A DNA stretch of 64,000 nucleotides, taken from assembly GCF_963860125.1 (NCBI RefSeq), contig NZ_CAWLFA010000001.1:372001-436000 (forward strand), given 5' to 3'. The first letter of the stretch is position 1. The number at the start of each line of letters is the position of its first letter. The notes under the pieces are model-generated. The model made no database searches. It worked only from the letters and a program-made list of their open reading frames with translations, and was not told the origin of the DNA. Below are positions 62,457 to 64,000 of the stretch, piece after piece. The position numbers and the translations under genes are program-made. This stretch comes from Picosynechococcus sp. PCC 7002 (GTDB lineage Bacteria > Cyanobacteriota > Cyanobacteriia > Cyanobacteriales > MRBY01).

Positions 62457-63104
62457 CTATTGCCCAATTTGAGAGATTTGCGACACACTTAAACTCAGTT
62501 CTGGAAAAAGATTTGACCGTAGGGTATCTTGACCCTGAAACAAGGCAAAAGTGTATTCTCCCTCTACTAGATGATAAATAGAAACGGTCGGCTGTTTGGG
62601 ACTACCAATATAGCGTCTACCACCCAATCCTAAGTAGTCCACAATCCAATATTCAGCAATGCCTAACTTTTCGTATTCTCCTAATTTCATTAAATAATCA
62701 TCTTGCCAATTGGTACTGACGACCTCGATTGCTAATCGAACGGTTTCTCCCTGGGTAATGGTTGATCGCTTTTTCCACATTGGCTCTTTATCTTGTATGG
62801 CAGCACTATCTAACACCATCACATCAGGAATATAGGCGGTTTTGTCGGTATCTATCGCTTTAATTAAGCCTTGGCGCGGAATACACAAGGGTAAGCCTAA
62901 CCGTTTAATTTCAAACCCAATTTCCATTGCCAAAAAACCAGCGACTTGCTCATGGGTTCCGGTAGGCTGCATTTTGACAATCACCCCATTATGTAATTCA
63001 AATCGGCCCTTATAACCATCGGGATACCAATCCCAAAATTCCTCTAAGGTCAGTAACTTTGTTTCTTGTGGCAAGTCAATATCAATTTTGTCTTTGATAA
63101 ACAT
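62457..63104 (-). CDS. Uma2 family (PD-(D/E)XK-like) protein
   Basis: About 215 residues of the Uma2/DUF820 family, very abundant in cyanobacteria, with a restriction-endonuclease-like fold but unknown role. Motifs: LTLEEFWDWYPDGYKGRFEL near the start, PDVMVLDSAA, and LAIEVVSTNWQDDYLMKLGEYEKLGI with the acidic/Lys nuclease-like residues, followed by EYWIVDYLG. ATG at 63104, with GAGG upstream, is preferred over the frame's upstream limit at 63131. It is flanked by two copies of an inverted-repeat element. Confidence 0.88.
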   Translation of the reverse strand: MFIKDKIDIDLPQETKLLTLEEFWDWYPDGYKGRFELHNGVIVKMQPTGTHEQVAGFLAMEIGFEIKRLGLPLCIPRQGLIKAIDTDKTAYIPDVMVLDSAAIQDKEPMWKKRSTITQGETVRLAIEVVSTNWQDDYLMKLGEYEKLGIAEYWIVDYLGLGGRRYIGSPKQPTVSIYHLVEGEYTFALFQGQDTLRSNLFPELSLSVSQISQIGQ

Positions 63105-63158
63105 ATTTTTGACCTCGGTATAGAGTACCACAATCTATTTACTACTCTTTCTTATTGT

Positions 63159-63238
63159 AGGCGATCACCTTTTTGACCCACCTTTAAAAATAGAACAAAA
63201 ACACTATATTTATTCTGATCAATGCTAGGTGATCGCCC
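63159..63238. repeat. Short element with terminal inverted repeats, copy B
   Basis: An 80-bp element with ends AGGCGATCACCT (63159-63170) and AGGTGATCGCCC (63227-63238), which are inverse complements over 11 bp. It resembles copy A over its whole length. Confidence 0.65.
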
Positions 63239-63283
63239 TCCATAGCGGATCTAGATAACATCAATGAAAGTAATGTGGGTAAA

Positions 63284-64000
63284 TCAGGAAACATGAATAT
63301 AACTTATGAAACTTGCTTTCACAAAATTAGGACGTGATACGTTTAAACGATGTTGAAACCAATGTTCTGGTGCAAGAAAAACTATTGCTTTTTCTAAATG
63401 TTGCTGTTTTGCAAAGTATGCACCCCACCAAGAAAAACTACTCGCCGATAAAATCCCACTTTGACAGTAGGTCATCAAAGCAAAATCCTCAAAAAATTTT
63501 CCCTTAGATATATAGGCATCTTCTAAATCAGAAAAAGCATCTTTAATATACCAAGGATCATCTGATACAAATATAAAAAAAGGATTGATGTTTTTTTCTT
63601 GAATCTGTTGGATTGCTTTACGGTAATATTGGGCAGGCAAAACAGCCGCATATTCCCGATTAGGCCAATGGCAATAGTCTCCTCGTCTCACATGAACAAA
63701 AATGGGAACTTTCTCTACAGGTAAATTTTTATTCAAGATTTGCTTTGCATAAGATTCAAAAGTCGATTTTATTCTTAAGGATTCTATTTTAGTTTTCTGA
63801 AAAAAGTCTTCATTTTGAAAATAACAATCTTGAATTATCTTGATTTTTTTGAATAATCCGTCTTGCTTATAATACTCTGGTTTATCTTTTGATTCACTAA
63901 TTTTTGAAATGAGCTTTAGTCTCAGCATTAAATTGATTATTTTTTTTGCAGATTTAAAGAGAATTTTATATAGCAATGGATATACTTTGAAAGTTTCTTG
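63284..64000 (-). CDS. Family 11-like glycosyltransferase (fucosyltransferase type), 5' end outside the window
   Basis: At least 239 codons, open to the window edge. The family 11 signature HVRRGDYCHWP is present, followed by QYYRKAIQQI, FFIFVSDDPWYIKD and SGILSASSFSWWGAYFA, typical of GDP-fucose-dependent alpha-1,2-fucosyltransferase-like enzymes. The expected N-terminal GGLGNQMFQ-type motif is not in the visible part, so the true start lies beyond 64000; the internal TTG at 63976 is not a credible start. AT-rich, part of the polysaccharide island. Confidence 0.85.
   Translation of the reverse strand, partial: QETFKVYPLLYKILFKSAKKIINLMLRLKLISKISESKDKPEYYKQDGLFKKIKIIQDCYFQNEDFFQKTKIESLRIKSTFESYAKQILNKNLPVEKVPIFVHVRRGDYCHWPNREYAAVLPAQYYRKAIQQIQEKNINPFFIFVSDDPWYIKDAFSDLEDAYISKGKFFEDFALMTYCQSGILSASSFSWWGAYFAKQQHLEKAIVFLAPEHWFQHRLNVSRPNFVKASFISYIHVS

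Noticed and set aside
62309..62581. A 90-codon plus-strand open frame beginning ATGs after the polysaccharide genes
   Set aside because: It runs through the inverted-repeat element (copy A) and antisense through the conserved C-terminus of the Uma2 protein, so it is most likely a chance frame.
151..64000. tRNA, rRNA, CRISPR arrays, insertion sequences
   Set aside because: I scanned the intergenic regions by eye for cloverleaf-like sequence, regularly spaced repeats and transposase motifs and saw none. This is not a substitute for a covariance-model search.

Overview
The window is chromosomal DNA of a unicellular cyanobacterium, probably close to the euryhaline Synechococcus PCC 7002 (Picosynechococcus) group. 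Direct signs are the very frequent HIP1 octamer GCGATCGC (for example 114-121, 6920-6927, 37076-37083, 58538-58545), photosynthesis and division genes typical of cyanobacteria (petG, cytochrome cM, a Psb32-like protein, the Ftn2/ARC6 division protein), a SigC-like group 2 sigma factor and many small cyanobacteria-only families (DUF1816, DUF2973, DUF3146). The species-level guess is an inference. I saw no rRNA, tRNA, CRISPR array, transposase or prophage.

Layout. 0-6 kb: pdhA on the minus strand, then ftn2, a DUF2227 membrane protein, a phosphoribosyltransferase and an acyltransferase-like protein on the plus strand. 6-9.6 kb: a single-chain restriction-modification protein in foreign-looking sequence. 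9.6-26 kb: core genes (comM, an FAD oxidoreductase, an LCP cell-wall ligase, moeB with rhodanese, a sigma factor, priA, nadC, an LpxB-like protein, a GAF-PP2C phosphatase). 26-31.6 kb: a glycosyltransferase, PBP1A, petG (38 codons), cytM, a membrane protein and a short-chain dehydrogenase. 31.7-42.7 kb: small regulators, pabC, psb32, nrdB, a STAS protein that appears to start at ATT, mini-RNase III with RlmB, DUF1816, glyQ, a fructosamine-kinase-like gene, tsaB and rpsN.

42.7-50.4 kb is a nitrogen/nickel-flavoured block on the minus strand: urtA-urtB-urtC-urtD, larE and a family 5 solute-binding protein. A well-spaced NtcA site lies upstream of urtA. UrtD carries an extra C-terminal domain resembling TerB, and no urtE follows. 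50.5-53.6 kb holds an ADP-ribosylglycohydrolase, a small unknown, folC and a membrane coiled-coil protein.

53.6-64 kb is accessory: at least five glycosyltransferases, two PIN-domain toxin-antitoxin pairs, DUF29 and Uma2 proteins, and two adjacent overlapping genes with nucleotidyltransferase-like motifs. The part beyond 58.5 kb is AT-rich and almost free of HIP1, so it looks like a recently acquired surface-polysaccharide island that continues past the right edge. Two short repeat families are visible: a palindromic element of about 35 bp that has entered two coding regions in frame, and an element of about 80 bp with terminal inverted repeats flanking the Uma2 gene.
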